Shown here: in pieces, positions 8,779-18,171 of the stretch
How the letters are laid out: each line of letters starts with the position of its first letter
How positions within the stretch are numbered: position 1 is the stretch's first letter
Origin: Maribacter sp044594925
GTDB lineage: Bacteria; Bacteroidota; Bacteroidia; Flavobacteriales; Flavobacteriaceae
Direction of reading: 5' to 3'
Assembly (NCBI RefSeq): GCF_044594925.1
Contig: NZ_CP138991.1
Location: 3,658,001-3,722,000 of the forward strand
Length of the DNA stretch: 64,000 bases
Program-made: the position numbers and the translations under genes
The notes under the pieces: model-generated
Database searches by the model: none
Told to the model about the DNA's origin: nothing
The model's input: the letters and a program-made list of their open reading frames with translations, nothing else

Positions 8779-9918
8779 ATGAAGCTAGATAAAAAGGATA
8801 TTTTAAAGGCACTGGAACATATTACCGTTCCTGGTGAAGGCCAGAATATGGTAGAAAGTGGTGCCGTAAAGAACATACAGATTTTTGGCGATGAGGTAGA
8901 GGTGGATATTACCATTGCCAATCCAAGTTTGCAGGCTAGAAAAAAGACCGAGGTCGAGATACTTAAAATCATTCACAAAGAGGTCTATGAGAAGGCGAAA
9001 ATTAAAATAAATATCAAGGTAGATGCCCCCGCTAAGCCAAAGACTAATGAGATAAAAGGCAAACCACTGCCGGGTATAAAAAATATAATTGCTGTAGCAT
9101 CAGGTAAAGGTGGCGTTGGAAAATCTACGGTTACGGCAAACTTGGCGGTAACTCTCGCTAAAATGGGCTTCAAAGTAGGCTTATTGGATGCAGATATTTA
9201 TGGTCCGTCCATGCCTATTATGTTCGATGTTGCCCAAGAAAAACCCTTGGCGGTAAACGTTAACGGAAAATCTAAAATGAAACCGGTAGAAAGTTATGGT
9301 GTAAAGTTACTTTCCATAGGCTTTTTTACGCAACGAGATCAAGCTGTGATTTGGAGAGGGCCTATGGCATCCAAAGCATTAAATCAAATGATTTTTGATG
9401 CGCATTGGGGAGAAATTGATTTTATGTTGTTAGACTTGCCGCCAGGTACGGGAGATATTCATTTGAGCATTATGCAGGCTATGCCTGTAACGGGTGCCGT
9501 TGTGGTAAGTACACCACAAGAAGTTGCATTGGCAGATGCCCGGAAGGGCGTTGCTATGTTTCAACAGGATTCTATTAACGTACCAGTTTTAGGGATTGTA
9601 GAGAATATGGCCTTTTTTACTCCTGAAGAACTTCCTGATAATAAATATTATATATTTGGTAAAGAAGGTGCTAAACATCTCTCAGAAGATTTAAAAGTTC
9701 CTTTCTTAGGTGAGATTCCGTTGGTACAAAGTATTCGGGAAGCGGGTGACGTTGGTCGCCCTGCGGCTTTACAAACAGCAACTGCTATTGAAAGTGCCTT
9801 TGAGGAGATAACGAAGAACGTGGTACAGGAAGTAGTAAGAAGAAATAAAGATATACCGCCGACAGAGGCGATTAAAATAACAACAATGGCGGGTTGTGCC
9901 GCTGTTAAAAAGAAGTAG
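8779..9918 (+). CDS. Mrp/ApbC-type iron-sulfur cluster carrier ATPase
   Basis: 379 residues. The N-terminal MIP18/DUF59 domain (about 1-85) is followed by a deviant Walker A P-loop, GKGGVGKST, at about 109-117 and the family segments DADIYGPSMP, WRGPMASKAL and DLPPGTGD. Members bind and transfer Fe-S clusters to apoproteins. The protein has a single cysteine, near the C-terminus (AGCAAVKKK); the CXXC motif that usually follows ENM in Mrp is replaced by FFTPEELP. Downstream, 2 bases after the stop, is a NifU C-domain protein, which supports a role in Fe-S maturation. A heptanucleotide array and a -7 box lie upstream. Confidence 0.93.
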   Translation: MKLDKKDILKALEHITVPGEGQNMVESGAVKNIQIFGDEVEVDITIANPSLQARKKTEVEILKIIHKEVYEKAKIKINIKVDAPAKPKTNEIKGKPLPGIKNIIAVASGKGGVGKSTVTANLAVTLAKMGFKVGLLDADIYGPSMPIMFDVAQEKPLAVNVNGKSKMKPVESYGVKLLSIGFFTQRDQAVIWRGPMASKALNQMIFDAHWGEIDFMLLDLPPGTGDIHLSIMQAMPVTGAVVVSTPQEVALADARKGVAMFQQDSINVPVLGIVENMAFFTPEELPDNKYYIFGKEGAKHLSEDLKVPFLGEIPLVQSIREAGDVGRPAALQTATAIESAFEEITKNVVQEVVRRNKDIPPTEAIKITTMAGCAAVKKK

Positions 9919-9920
9919 CT

Positions 9921-10169
9921 ATGGTAACAATGACTGCAGATGAACTAAGAAATAATATCGAGAAAGCGCTGGAAGAAATCCGTCCGTTTTTACAGAGTGA
10001 TGGTGGTGATATTTCTTTGATATCCATTGATAACGATAATTCTGTCAAGGTAAAGCTCGAAGGTGCTTGTGTTGGTTGTTCTGTAAATCAAATGACGCTT
10101 AAAAGCGGTGTAGAAATGACAATTAAGAAATATGCACCGCAGATAGAAGAGGTCATCAACATTAGTTAA
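9921..10169 (+). CDS. NifU C-terminal-domain iron-sulfur scaffold protein
   Basis: 82 residues, a single NifU C-terminal (Nfu) domain with the cluster-binding pair CVGC (Cys50 and Cys53) in the segment GACVGCSVNQMTLK. Such proteins carry 4Fe-4S clusters to client proteins. It starts 2 bases after the mrp stop, so the two are surely co-transcribed and probably act together. A hairpin terminator follows at 10200. Confidence 0.93.
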   Translation: MVTMTADELRNNIEKALEEIRPFLQSDGGDISLISIDNDNSVKVKLEGACVGCSVNQMTLKSGVEMTIKKYAPQIEEVINIS

Positions 10170-10199
10170 AAGAATTGATAAAAGTCATAAAAAGAAAGT

Positions 10200-10231
10200 A
10201 ATCACAGCAGTATTTTTGCTGTGATTTTTAA
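10200..10231 (+). terminator. Rho-independent terminator after mrp-nifU
   Basis: A 10-bp perfect stem (AATCACAGCA with TGCTGTGATT) with a 7-base loop is followed by TTTAATTT. It ends only 12 bases before the next ATG, so the following gene needs a promoter overlapping it or read-through. Confidence 0.75.
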
Positions 10232-10243
10232 TTTGATTTCTGT

Positions 10244-11302
10244 ATGATTAAAACAGATATATTAATAATAGGAGCGGGACCTACGGGTCTTTTTGCCGTT
10301 TTTGAAGCTGGATTATTACAATTGAAATGTCATTTGATTGATGCATTACCGCAAGCAGGCGGACAATGTTCAGAAATATATCCTAAAAAGCCCATCTATG
10401 ATATTCCTGGTTTTCCAGAGGTGCTGGCAGGAGATTTAGTAGACAATCTTATGGAACAAATAAAACCATTTCAGCCCGGTTTTACTTTAGGGGAACGTGC
10501 AGAAACTATTGAAAAACTCGAAGATGGTTCTTTTATTGTAACTACCAACAAGGGAACAAAACATCATGCTCCTATAGTAGCTATTGCTGGTGGGTTGGGT
10601 AGTTTTGAGCCTCGTAAGCCGCTACTAGAAAATTTGACGAAATACGAAGATAAGGGCGTTGCTTATATTATTAAGGACCCTGAAGTCTATAGAGATAAAA
10701 AAGTAGTTATTGCTGGGGGTGGGGACTCTGCCTTGGATTGGAGTATTTTCTTGGCCGATGTTGCGGCTGAGGTAACTTTGGTGCACCGGCGTAGTGAATT
10801 CCGAGGGGCTTTAGATTCTGTTGAAAAAGTACAGAAGCTTAAAAACGAAGGAAAAATAAACCTTATTACACCAGCTGAAATTGTTGGTCTTAGTGGGTCA
10901 GGTATCTTAGAATCGGTAACCATCAAAAAAAATGATGTAGAAGAGCCTATCTCCTTGAAGGTTGATAATTTTATACCCTTATTTGGCTTGTCGCCAAAGC
11001 TAGGTCCAATAGGAGACTGGGGCTTGGAGATTGAAAAAAATGCAATTAAAGTAGATAATACCTTAGATTACCAAACTAATATTCCTGGTGTCTATGCCAT
11101 AGGCGACGTAAATACTTATCCAGGAAAATTAAAATTGATTCTTTGTGGTTTTCATGAAGCAACTTTAATGTGCCAGAGTGCTTACCAAAAGATATATCCC
11201 GATAAGAAATACGTTATGAAATATACTACCGTAGGTGGTGTCACCGGGTTTGATGGCACCAAGAAAGAAGCTCCTAAGGCGGTTATAAAAGCTATAGATT
11301 AG
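10244..11302 (+). CDS. Ferredoxin--NADP+ reductase, thioredoxin-reductase-like type
   Basis: 352 residues. The N-terminal FAD motif is IIGAGPTGL (about 6-14), then GGQCSEIYPKKPIYDIPG, the usual signature of bacterial YumC-type FNRs, the NAD(P) motif IAGGGDSALDW near the middle, and a C-terminal FAD segment GVYAIGDVNTYPGK. It lacks the redox CXXC of true thioredoxin reductases. It would move electrons between NADPH and ferredoxin in the cytoplasm. The next gene, 2 bases downstream, encodes a 2Fe-2S ferredoxin, an obvious partner. Confidence 0.92.
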   Translation: MIKTDILIIGAGPTGLFAVFEAGLLQLKCHLIDALPQAGGQCSEIYPKKPIYDIPGFPEVLAGDLVDNLMEQIKPFQPGFTLGERAETIEKLEDGSFIVTTNKGTKHHAPIVAIAGGLGSFEPRKPLLENLTKYEDKGVAYIIKDPEVYRDKKVVIAGGGDSALDWSIFLADVAAEVTLVHRRSEFRGALDSVEKVQKLKNEGKINLITPAEIVGLSGSGILESVTIKKNDVEEPISLKVDNFIPLFGLSPKLGPIGDWGLEIEKNAIKVDNTLDYQTNIPGVYAIGDVNTYPGKLKLILCGFHEATLMCQSAYQKIYPDKKYVMKYTTVGGVTGFDGTKKEAPKAVIKAID

Positions 11303-11304
11303 AA

Positions 11305-11637
11305 ATGACAGATGTAAAAATTAAGATAACGGATAGAGACGGAGTGTTGCATGAAATTGACGCCCCGACCGATATGAATATGAACCTTATGGAAGTAGTT
11401 CGTTCTTATGAACTTGCGCCGGAGGGTACCATAGGTATCTGCGGCGGAATGGCTATGTGTGCTTCATGTCAATGTTATGTAAAATCAAATCATAAGCTTC
11501 CAGAGAAATCCGATGATGAAGATGCAATGCTAGCAGAAGCATTCAATGTCGAGGACAATTCGCGTTTAGGTTGTCAACTTCATATTACTGAAGATATGGA
11601 AGGGCTAGAGGTAGAACTAGCTCCGGAAGAGTCTTAG
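11305..11637 (+). CDS. 2Fe-2S ferredoxin, adrenodoxin type
   Basis: 110 residues. Cluster ligands are visible as C46-X5-C52-X2-C55 and C90 (GICGGMAMCASC and RLGCQLH), the pattern of adrenodoxin/ISC-type ferredoxins. An extra Cys57 follows. It is acidic, as expected of an electron carrier. It starts 2 bases after the reductase stop codon, making a reductase-ferredoxin pair that may feed Fe-S assembly or an unlinked oxygenase. Confidence 0.93.
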   Translation: MTDVKIKITDRDGVLHEIDAPTDMNMNLMEVVRSYELAPEGTIGICGGMAMCASCQCYVKSNHKLPEKSDDEDAMLAEAFNVEDNSRLGCQLHITEDMEGLEVELAPEES

Positions 11638-11680
11638 GCAAAAGCTTACCTTGCTTCATTTTACAACTTCTTTTTAATTG

Positions 11681-13768
11681 ATGAAAAGCACTAAAGCAAA
11701 CGATTTACTTCCTTTACTAAAAACCCATTTTGGATACGACAACTTTAAACCTAATCAATTGGCGGTTATTGAGGATGTCATGGCTAAAAAGGATGTTTTG
11801 GCAATTATGCCTACAGGTGGAGGTAAATCCTTGTGCTACCAGTTGACAGCATTAGCTTTAGAAGGCACGGCTATTGTCATAAGCCCACTAATTGCATTAA
11901 TGAAAGACCAAGTAGATGTGCTCAAGGCTAACGGTATCCCTGCAGCATATTATAATAGCTCGCAAACCCAAGAAACCCAAGAAACTATTTTTAAGCAGCT
12001 TAAAGAGGGCGTGCTAAAATTATTTTATATAGCACCGGAGAGCTTAGGTTTTATAAAGGACGTTTTAGAAACCATTGCTGTAAGCATTTTTGCCGTAGAT
12101 GAGGCACATTGCATCTCCTCTTGGGGGCATGATTTTAGACCAGCTTATACGCAATTGGGAAATTTAAAAGAGCGATTCCCCTCCGTTCCAATCATTGCAC
12201 TTACAGCTACCGCGGATAAGACGACTCAAGAAGATATTGTTGGTCAACTTAACATTCACCAAGCAGAACAACATTTGGCCTCATTCAATCGACCTAATTT
12301 GTTTTTGGAGGTAAAGCCAGCCCAAGACCGTATACACCATATTCTTGAATTTCTGGAGGAGCGGCACAATGAAAGCGGAATTATTTATTGTTTAAGTCGA
12401 AAAAGTACAGAGACCATTGCAGCAAAACTTATTGCCGCAGGTTACAAAGCGCAGGCTTATCATGCGGGTATGTCTGCCGATGAACGGAATAAAGCCCAAG
12501 AAGCTTTTATTACGGATGAAACACCCATTGTAGTGGCTACTATTGCCTTTGGCATGGGGATAGATAAGAGTAATGTACGTTGGGTAATACATTATAACCT
12601 CCCAAAGAATATTGAAGGGTATTACCAAGAAATTGGTCGTGGCGGACGAGACGGACTTCCAGCGCACGCGTTACTATTCTATAGTTTTGGAGATGTAGCG
12701 CAATTGCGCAGATTTATTTCTAGCAGTGAAAATGCGGAGGTTGAATATGCCAAGCTGGAACGTATGCAACAGTTTGCGGAAGCGTTAAGTTGCAGGAGGA
12801 TAGCTTTGCTGAATTATTTTGGCGAGCGTGTCACCCAAGGTTGTGGTAACTGTGATATCTGTAAGCAGCCACCTGCCTATTTTGATGCTACGGTATTAGC
12901 ACAGAAAATTTGTTCGGCGGTTGCACGTTTACGAGAACGAGAACCTATGGGAACCGTTATTGATGTATTAAGGGGAGCTCAAAATGCCCAAGTTCTCGAG
13001 AAAGGCTATCAAAATATTAAGACCTACGGCGCGGTAAAGGATATTTCTTGGCAAGATTTGCAGCAGTATGTTATACAATTATTGAATCAGGGGATATTAC
13101 ATATCAATTTTAAAGAAGGAGCGCGTTTGGGACTCACTCCTTTAGCGAAAGAAGTACTCTACGATAAAAAAGAAGTGCAATTGGCGACATTGCAGAAAGT
13201 GGCAGAAAAACCAAAACGAGAAGCAAAGTCGCGCGCTACAAGAACGGGGCTTTTTGAAAAACTTAGGGTATTACGTCATGAGATTGCAACGGCAGAAGGA
13301 GTTCCAGCTTATGTGATATTTGGGGATGCCAGTTTAAAGGATATGGAGCTTAAACTGCCTAAGAACGAAACGGAATTTATGCAAATTTCTGGAGTAGGGC
13401 AGGCAAAATTAGAAAAGTACGCTACCCCGTTTTTAAAAGAAATAGCTGCCTTTTCTCCAAGTAAGAAAACAAAAGTGGCTACGCATTTAAAATCTTTAAA
13501 TTTATTTAAAGAAGGTTTGTCTATCTCCGAAATAGCCGAACAAAGAGGTATTTCCGAAAATACGGTCTATGGACATTTGGTAAAAGCAAATGCGGAAGGT
13601 AGGTCCATTGATTTACATCAATTTTTAACAGGGGAGGAATTAGACAGTTTAGCAGATGCCAAAGAGGATTTGGAAGATGACGCAGGTCTTAAAGCATTTT
13701 TTGAATATTTTGAAGAAAAAATGCCCTATTGGAAAATAAAAATTGGACTGTATTTGTTAGATGATTAG
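11681..13768 (+). CDS. recQ: ATP-dependent DNA helicase RecQ
   Basis: 695 residues from the ATG; a TTG one codon earlier is less likely. Order: DEAH helicase core with MPTGGGKS (about 43-50), VDEAHC, then TATAD, the C-terminal helicase lobe with IAFGMGIDKSNVRWVIH and GRGGRDGLP, zinc-binding cysteines (SCRR... and CGNCDIC), an RQC winged helix, an HRDC-like segment (ISGVGQAKLEKY) and a final helix-turn-helix (LSISEIAEQRGISENTVYGHL). It unwinds DNA 3' to 5' in recombination repair. It stands alone, 43 bases after the ferredoxin gene, with a convergent neighbour downstream. Confidence 0.97.
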   Translation: MKSTKANDLLPLLKTHFGYDNFKPNQLAVIEDVMAKKDVLAIMPTGGGKSLCYQLTALALEGTAIVISPLIALMKDQVDVLKANGIPAAYYNSSQTQETQETIFKQLKEGVLKLFYIAPESLGFIKDVLETIAVSIFAVDEAHCISSWGHDFRPAYTQLGNLKERFPSVPIIALTATADKTTQEDIVGQLNIHQAEQHLASFNRPNLFLEVKPAQDRIHHILEFLEERHNESGIIYCLSRKSTETIAAKLIAAGYKAQAYHAGMSADERNKAQEAFITDETPIVVATIAFGMGIDKSNVRWVIHYNLPKNIEGYYQEIGRGGRDGLPAHALLFYSFGDVAQLRRFISSSENAEVEYAKLERMQQFAEALSCRRIALLNYFGERVTQGCGNCDICKQPPAYFDATVLAQKICSAVARLREREPMGTVIDVLRGAQNAQVLEKGYQNIKTYGAVKDISWQDLQQYVIQLLNQGILHINFKEGARLGLTPLAKEVLYDKKEVQLATLQKVAEKPKREAKSRATRTGLFEKLRVLRHEIATAEGVPAYVIFGDASLKDMELKLPKNETEFMQISGVGQAKLEKYATPFLKEIAAFSPSKKTKVATHLKSLNLFKEGLSISEIAEQRGISENTVYGHLVKANAEGRSIDLHQFLTGEELDSLADAKEDLEDDAGLKAFFEYFEEKMPYWKIKIGLYLLDD

Positions 13769-13853
13769 AATACAATTTAGCACGAAACTAATTCTATGTT
13801 GAAGTTTTGAAGTTGAATATTAACAGGAAATTTCTAGAAATTTAACAACGAAC

Positions 13854-15593
13854 CTATATCCTTGCCTGATAGGTAAATAAGTTGTAGTACCTGCCTTCCG
13901 TTGCAATCAATTCATCATGCGTTCCTTGCTCCGCTATTTTTCCATTTTCAATAACCAGAATCTGGTTTGCTTTGCGAATGGTACTTAGTCGGTGGGCTAT
14001 TACAAAAGTGGTTCTACCTTCCGTCAATGTGGCCAAACTTTTTTGAATCAGTGCTTCGCTTTCGGTATCCAAGTTAGAGGTCGCTTCATCAAGAATAAGG
14101 ATTTTAGGATTTGCCAATACCGCACGGGCTATGGCAATACGCTGTCGTTGTCCACCAGATAGCTTTACCCCTCTTTCTCCAATTAATGTTTCTAAGCCAT
14201 CATCGAACCGATCCGTAAATTCATCAACATAAGCTGCTTTTACTGCTGCTTGTAGTTCTTCCTCGGTAGCATTTGGTCTTGGGAAAAGGATATTATCTTT
14301 TATGGTACCCTCAAATAAGAAATCGTCTTGAAGTACAACTCCCAAAAACTGGCGAAAACTGGTTAAATCGACCTTTGCCAAATCAATTCCATCTACCATG
14401 ATTTTACCCGAATCCGGATTCAAAAAAGTAGCGGCCAAACCGGCAATAGTAGATTTACCTGAACCCGAACTACCGACCAAAGCTATTACATCCCCTGATT
14501 TCACCTTAAAACTAATATTGTGCAGAACATCCTTGTCTTCTTCGTAAGCAAAAGAGACATCTTCAAAAGACATATCGCCATGAATATTTGAAAGTTGAAC
14601 GGTACGCTCTTTTTCATCTACTTCAGATACTTGGTTCATTAGTTCTTCCGTACGGTCAAGTCCAGCCAAGGCCTCTGTTAACTGACTGCCGATATTACTC
14701 ATTTGAATAATTGGAGCGACCATTAAGGCTAGTAGAAAAGTGAATTTAAAGTATTCTCCTTGTGTAATATCACCCTGTATCATAAGATGACCACCATAAC
14801 CCATCATGATTACAGTAGTTGCCAAACCCAATAAAAATGTGGATGAACTGGTCATTACAGCGGTTGCGGTCAAACTCTTTTTAACATTCTTATACAAGCG
14901 GTGTACTCCGTTTTCAAATACTTTGGCTTCTTGTACTTCGGCATTAAAGCCTTTGATGACTCTAATTCCACCAAGTGTTTCGGTCAACCTACCTTTTACT
15001 TCAGCATTGATTTTACCTCTTTCACGAAATACAGGCCGAATAATTTTGAAGGCTTTTAGAGCAATAAATGCAAAGATGATGAGCGGTAAAAATGTTAACA
15101 GCGTCATCACAATATTAACTCTTAGCAGCAAAATAATTGAAACCACAGAGGTAATCGTGCCGCCTACAAGTTGTACTAAGCCTGTTCCTATGAGATTTCG
15201 TACTCCTTCCACGTCACTCATTATTCTGGAAACCAAGGCACCAGATTTGGTATTGTCAAAAAAGCGAATGGGTAGAGCAAGCACTTTTTTCTGTACCTGC
15301 GCCCGAAGCTCAGAAATCATGTATTGCGCTTGAATACTCAAAACTTTGGTGAGCAAGAAAGAAGTAAGGCCTTGTATAAAAAAGGCCAAAGTAACTAGTA
15401 TTACTAATATTTTTAAGGCGCCATAATCTTTATTCGGAATGATAGTATCCAGAAAATATTCTAAAGAAACTGGCGCTACAAAACTTGCCGCCTTACTAAT
15501 GACAATTAAAAGTAAGCCAATAAAAACCAGTTTGCGTCTAGGCCAAATAATGGTTTTGAACGCAGTAAGAATACTAACTTTTTTTTCGGGCAT
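13854..15593 (-). CDS. ABC exporter, MsbA-like fused membrane-ATPase half transporter
   Basis: 579 residues. An ABC type-1 membrane domain fills about 1-310 (six segments, starting RRKLVFIGLLLIVISKAASF), followed by an ATPase domain with Walker A LVGSSGSGKST (about 370), Q-loop VVLQDDFLFEG, signature LSGGQRQRIAIARA (about 478) and Walker B ILILDEATS. It would act as a homodimer exporting a lipid or drug-like molecule. The sequence fits the MsbA/lipid-exporter family, but the substrate is not shown. It is transcribed alone, divergent from the protease at 15805. Confidence 0.93.
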   Translation of the reverse strand: MPEKKVSILTAFKTIIWPRRKLVFIGLLLIVISKAASFVAPVSLEYFLDTIIPNKDYGALKILVILVTLAFFIQGLTSFLLTKVLSIQAQYMISELRAQVQKKVLALPIRFFDNTKSGALVSRIMSDVEGVRNLIGTGLVQLVGGTITSVVSIILLLRVNIVMTLLTFLPLIIFAFIALKAFKIIRPVFRERGKINAEVKGRLTETLGGIRVIKGFNAEVQEAKVFENGVHRLYKNVKKSLTATAVMTSSSTFLLGLATTVIMMGYGGHLMIQGDITQGEYFKFTFLLALMVAPIIQMSNIGSQLTEALAGLDRTEELMNQVSEVDEKERTVQLSNIHGDMSFEDVSFAYEEDKDVLHNISFKVKSGDVIALVGSSGSGKSTIAGLAATFLNPDSGKIMVDGIDLAKVDLTSFRQFLGVVLQDDFLFEGTIKDNILFPRPNATEEELQAAVKAAYVDEFTDRFDDGLETLIGERGVKLSGGQRQRIAIARAVLANPKILILDEATSNLDTESEALIQKSLATLTEGRTTFVIAHRLSTIRKANQILVIENGKIAEQGTHDELIATEGRYYNLFTYQARI

Positions 15594-15804
15594 TAATTCA
15601 GTTTTAATAAGAGTCCGTTCGATGTTTTATGAGATAATGAAAACAGCTTATAAAGGTAGGTATTATTGAAAAAGAATTTGAATTTATAGAGGTGTAATAG
15701 TCCTAAGATAGATAATTGAAAAAATAAATGTAAGTGGGGACGTTAGTTTAGATGGGTCGCTTACGACCAAACGGGATATGTAACCGACTAGAACAACCAT
15801 AGAT

Positions 15805-16908
15805 ATGAAAAAAACAACAAAAGTACTTACTCTACTGTTTTCGTTTAGCCTTACGGTGCTTATGGCGCAAGAAGGCCACAACGCACCGGCCAAAAAAAGA
15901 ACATTCCCTAAAAATCTTTCGGCTCAGGAAACAAGTGTAGCCAAGTTGTATAATGAAGTTATAGCTTCAGTGGTTACTATTTATACCACCTCAAACTCTT
16001 TTACGCAAACTGGTCCGGTGCAGAACAAAGGGCTAGGCTCTGGAGTCTTAATATCGTCTGATTGTCATATACTTACCGCAGCCCATGTGGTAGATGGGTC
16101 TTCTACCATAAGTATTAAGACACAAGACGGGAAATTGCGCAAAGCAACCTTACTCTTCAGTGAAAAATCTGCGGATATTGCACTCTTGAAGCTTGATGTG
16201 CCTGACAGTTCCCTTTCTCATGCTAAATTTGGAGATTCGGATACGATGGCCGTAGGCCAGAACGTATATGCCATTGGTAGTCCTTATGGTATGGAAAATT
16301 CATTTTCGTCGGGTATTGTATCTGCATTTCGCAATTTTAATACACTTTATGACGGAACGGTAAATATTGAATTTATACAAACAGATGCGGCCATAAATTC
16401 TGGAAATAGTGGGGGTCCACTTTTTAATTCCAATGGAGAAGTAGTGGGTATCGCATCTAGTATTTTGACCGTTTCAGGTGGTTTTCAAGGCATAGGCATG
16501 GCGGTGACCAGTAATACGGTTAAATCCTTGTTGTCCTTTGAAGATAGACCTTGGATTGGTATTGAGGGTGTTTTTCTAAAGTCTGATGAGCTTGCAAAAT
16601 TATTTAATCTGAATCTTACGGGAGGTCTTCTGGTTCAGAAGGTGGCACAGTCCAGTCCAGCTAGTGCTGCCGGCATTCGAGGTGGTTATATACATGCTAA
16701 TATTGGCGGTAAGGAAATGCTTTTTGGTGGAGATATCATATTGAAGATAGGACCACAGAAGACCTGCCACGTAGGCTGTTTGGAAGGTGTGAAAAAATTG
16801 TTGGTGAACAAAGAGAAAATTGCGGTTAGCTATTTGCGGGAGGGAAAAGAGCATATGGTTACAGTTGATGCTTCCGAGGTACGCAGGAATTTTTTAACTA
16901 TTAAATAG
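15805..16908 (+). CDS. Secreted HtrA/DegP-like serine protease with one PDZ domain
   Basis: 367 residues. A signal peptide (MKKTTKVLTLLFSFSLTVLMAQ) is followed by a trypsin-like domain with the full triad: His94 (LTAAHVV), Asp124 (SADIALLKL), Ser202 (GNSGGPL). A single PDZ-like domain follows (about 255-340, SPASAAGIRGG... GGDIILKIG). DegP/DegS-type proteases degrade or sense misfolded envelope proteins. It has one PDZ like DegS but a cleavable signal. The 211-base gap upstream is shared with the divergent ABC exporter. A 5-bp hairpin (GGTCG-CTTA-CGACC, 15755-15768) lies in it without a T-tract. Confidence 0.9.
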   Translation: MKKTTKVLTLLFSFSLTVLMAQEGHNAPAKKRTFPKNLSAQETSVAKLYNEVIASVVTIYTTSNSFTQTGPVQNKGLGSGVLISSDCHILTAAHVVDGSSTISIKTQDGKLRKATLLFSEKSADIALLKLDVPDSSLSHAKFGDSDTMAVGQNVYAIGSPYGMENSFSSGIVSAFRNFNTLYDGTVNIEFIQTDAAINSGNSGGPLFNSNGEVVGIASSILTVSGGFQGIGMAVTSNTVKSLLSFEDRPWIGIEGVFLKSDELAKLFNLNLTGGLLVQKVAQSSPASAAGIRGGYIHANIGGKEMLFGGDIILKIGPQKTCHVGCLEGVKKLLVNKEKIAVSYLREGKEHMVTVDASEVRRNFLTIK

Positions 16909-17031
16909 ACTTGCTCTTAGTAGATATAGAAAATAGGGCGTTTTGGCTTTCTTCTTGGCCGGTTCAAAATGCATACAAATTTCCTAAAAGCTCATTTTTG
17001 AACAGTTAACTCAAGACAGTGAGAAGAGTAC

Positions 17032-17039
17032 TATCTTTG
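17032..17039 (+). promoter_or_regulatory. -7 box TATCTTTG before the TPM-domain gene
   Basis: TATCTTTG matches TAnnTTTG and lies 39 bases before the chosen ATG at 17079. The nearest TTG upstream is about 31 bases away, too far for a standard -33 element, so this is a partial promoter match. Its position supports a start at 17079, not the GTG at 17019 upstream of the box. Confidence 0.45.
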
Positions 17040-17078
17040 GTAAAGATTATTTTCAATCTATCTATTCCATTGATTTCG

Positions 17079-18125
17079 ATGTTTAAAAAAACACTTGCTT
17101 CACTTTTACTCTTCTTTTCATTAGGGCTTGCTGCACAACAGCAACATATGACGTTACAGGAAATTGTAACGGATAGTGCACGAATTTTTAGTTCAGGCCA
17201 ATTATTGGATTTAAAGGAAAAACTTACCGCTTTTGAAACAGAAACTACAAACCAATTGGTGGTGGTAACGATAGAGCGTTTGGGTTTTGAAACTATTGAA
17301 AGTTATGCTAATGGATTATTTAACCAAAATGGTTTAGGTCAAGAAGGTAAGGATAATGGTCTGTTAGTACTTTTTTCGGAGCAGGATAGGGAAGTGCGTA
17401 TAGAAGTTGGGTATGGTCTAGAACCTTATATTACCGATGCGGTCGCGTCTAGAATCATTAGAAACACTATGATTCCCAAGTTTAAAGAAGAGAAGTATTA
17501 TGAGGGTATTTCTCAAAGTACAGACCAACTCATAACATTCTTAAATAATCCTAAAGCTTTAGCGGAGTTTAAAGATGAAATACAACGCAGTGAAACTAGA
17601 AATAAATGGATCGGTTATGTGTTTTTATCGTTATTTGTATCTGTTTTTGTTGGGGTTGGCGGATTTTACTTTTACAGATCTTATAAAAGTTTAATTGAAA
17701 CATTTAGGGGTCTTTTGATTGGTAAAATAGGTTTATTACCTGCTATTTTCATGATTTTCGGTATGGTCCTGTCTTCACTGTTTGGTTTGCTATTTATGAT
17801 TGGTCCTATCTTAGCTGGTCTAACTACTTTCGAATTAGTTTATTTACCTTGTAAAGAGCTGTTAGATCAGCCGCTATTGCTTTTATGGTTCCTAGTTCCT
17901 CTCTTTGGTATAGCACTCTTAATAGCTTACATTAAAATTAAATTCTTTGGAAAAGATGCTTTTAAAATTTCTTTAATTAAGAACGACTCCACCTATTATA
18001 GAAAAACGTTTTCATCTTCCGGTTCTCATTCTTTCGGATCTAGCAGTTCAAGTAGTGGAAGTTCCAGTAGTTTTTCTGGGGGAGGTGGTAGTTCTGGTGG
18101 TGGTGGCGCCAGTGGAAGTTGGTAA
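17079..18125 (+). CDS. TPM-domain membrane protein (YgcG/TPM_phosphatase family)
   Basis: 348 residues. I chose the ATG of MFKKTLASLLLFFSLGLAAQ, which gives a clean signal peptide; an earlier GTG at 17019 precedes the -7 box. The TPM domain (about 25-150) contains RIFSSGQ, NQLVVVTIE, GLGQEGKDNGLLVLFS and VRIEVGYGLEPYITDA. Then come membrane segments (about 180-290) and a Gly/Ser-rich tail ending GGGASGSW, typical of the family. TPM proteins are tied to photosystem II repair in plants and have weak phosphatase activity; their role in heterotrophs is unknown. It is probably monocistronic. Confidence 0.9.
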   Translation: MFKKTLASLLLFFSLGLAAQQQHMTLQEIVTDSARIFSSGQLLDLKEKLTAFETETTNQLVVVTIERLGFETIESYANGLFNQNGLGQEGKDNGLLVLFSEQDREVRIEVGYGLEPYITDAVASRIIRNTMIPKFKEEKYYEGISQSTDQLITFLNNPKALAEFKDEIQRSETRNKWIGYVFLSLFVSVFVGVGGFYFYRSYKSLIETFRGLLIGKIGLLPAIFMIFGMVLSSLFGLLFMIGPILAGLTTFELVYLPCKELLDQPLLLLWFLVPLFGIALLIAYIKIKFFGKDAFKISLIKNDSTYYRKTFSSSGSHSFGSSSSSSGSSSSFSGGGGSSGGGGASGSW

Positions 18126-18150
18126 TTTCAGACCATTTACTGTATCTTCA
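18119..18150 (+). promoter_or_regulatory. Candidate promoter TTG-N21-TATCTTCA of the acylase gene
   Basis: TTG at 18119-18121 and TATCTTCA at 18143-18150 are spaced by 21 bases. The -7 part matches the consensus in 6 of 8 positions. It begins inside the last codons of the TPM gene and ends 21 bases before the next ATG. Confidence 0.4.
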
Positions 18151-18171
18151 TTCATTTAAAAATTAATCCTT

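Noticed and set aside
10244..11302. Thioredoxin reductase
   Set aside because: The redox-active CXXC of thioredoxin reductase is absent and a ferredoxin gene follows directly; ferredoxin-NADP+ reductase fits better.
13828..13843. Perfect palindrome AAATTTCTAGAAATTT between recQ and the ABC exporter
   Set aside because: AT-rich, no loop and no T-tract on either side; it could be a weak bidirectional terminator or chance, so it is not called.
14806..15333. 175-codon frame antisense to the ABC exporter
   Set aside because: Shadow of the real gene; no domain or signal and no promoter.
15755..15768. Small hairpin GGTCG-CTTA-CGACC before the HtrA-like gene
   Set aside because: Only 5 bp without a T-tract, and no second copy was noticed; too little to call an operator.
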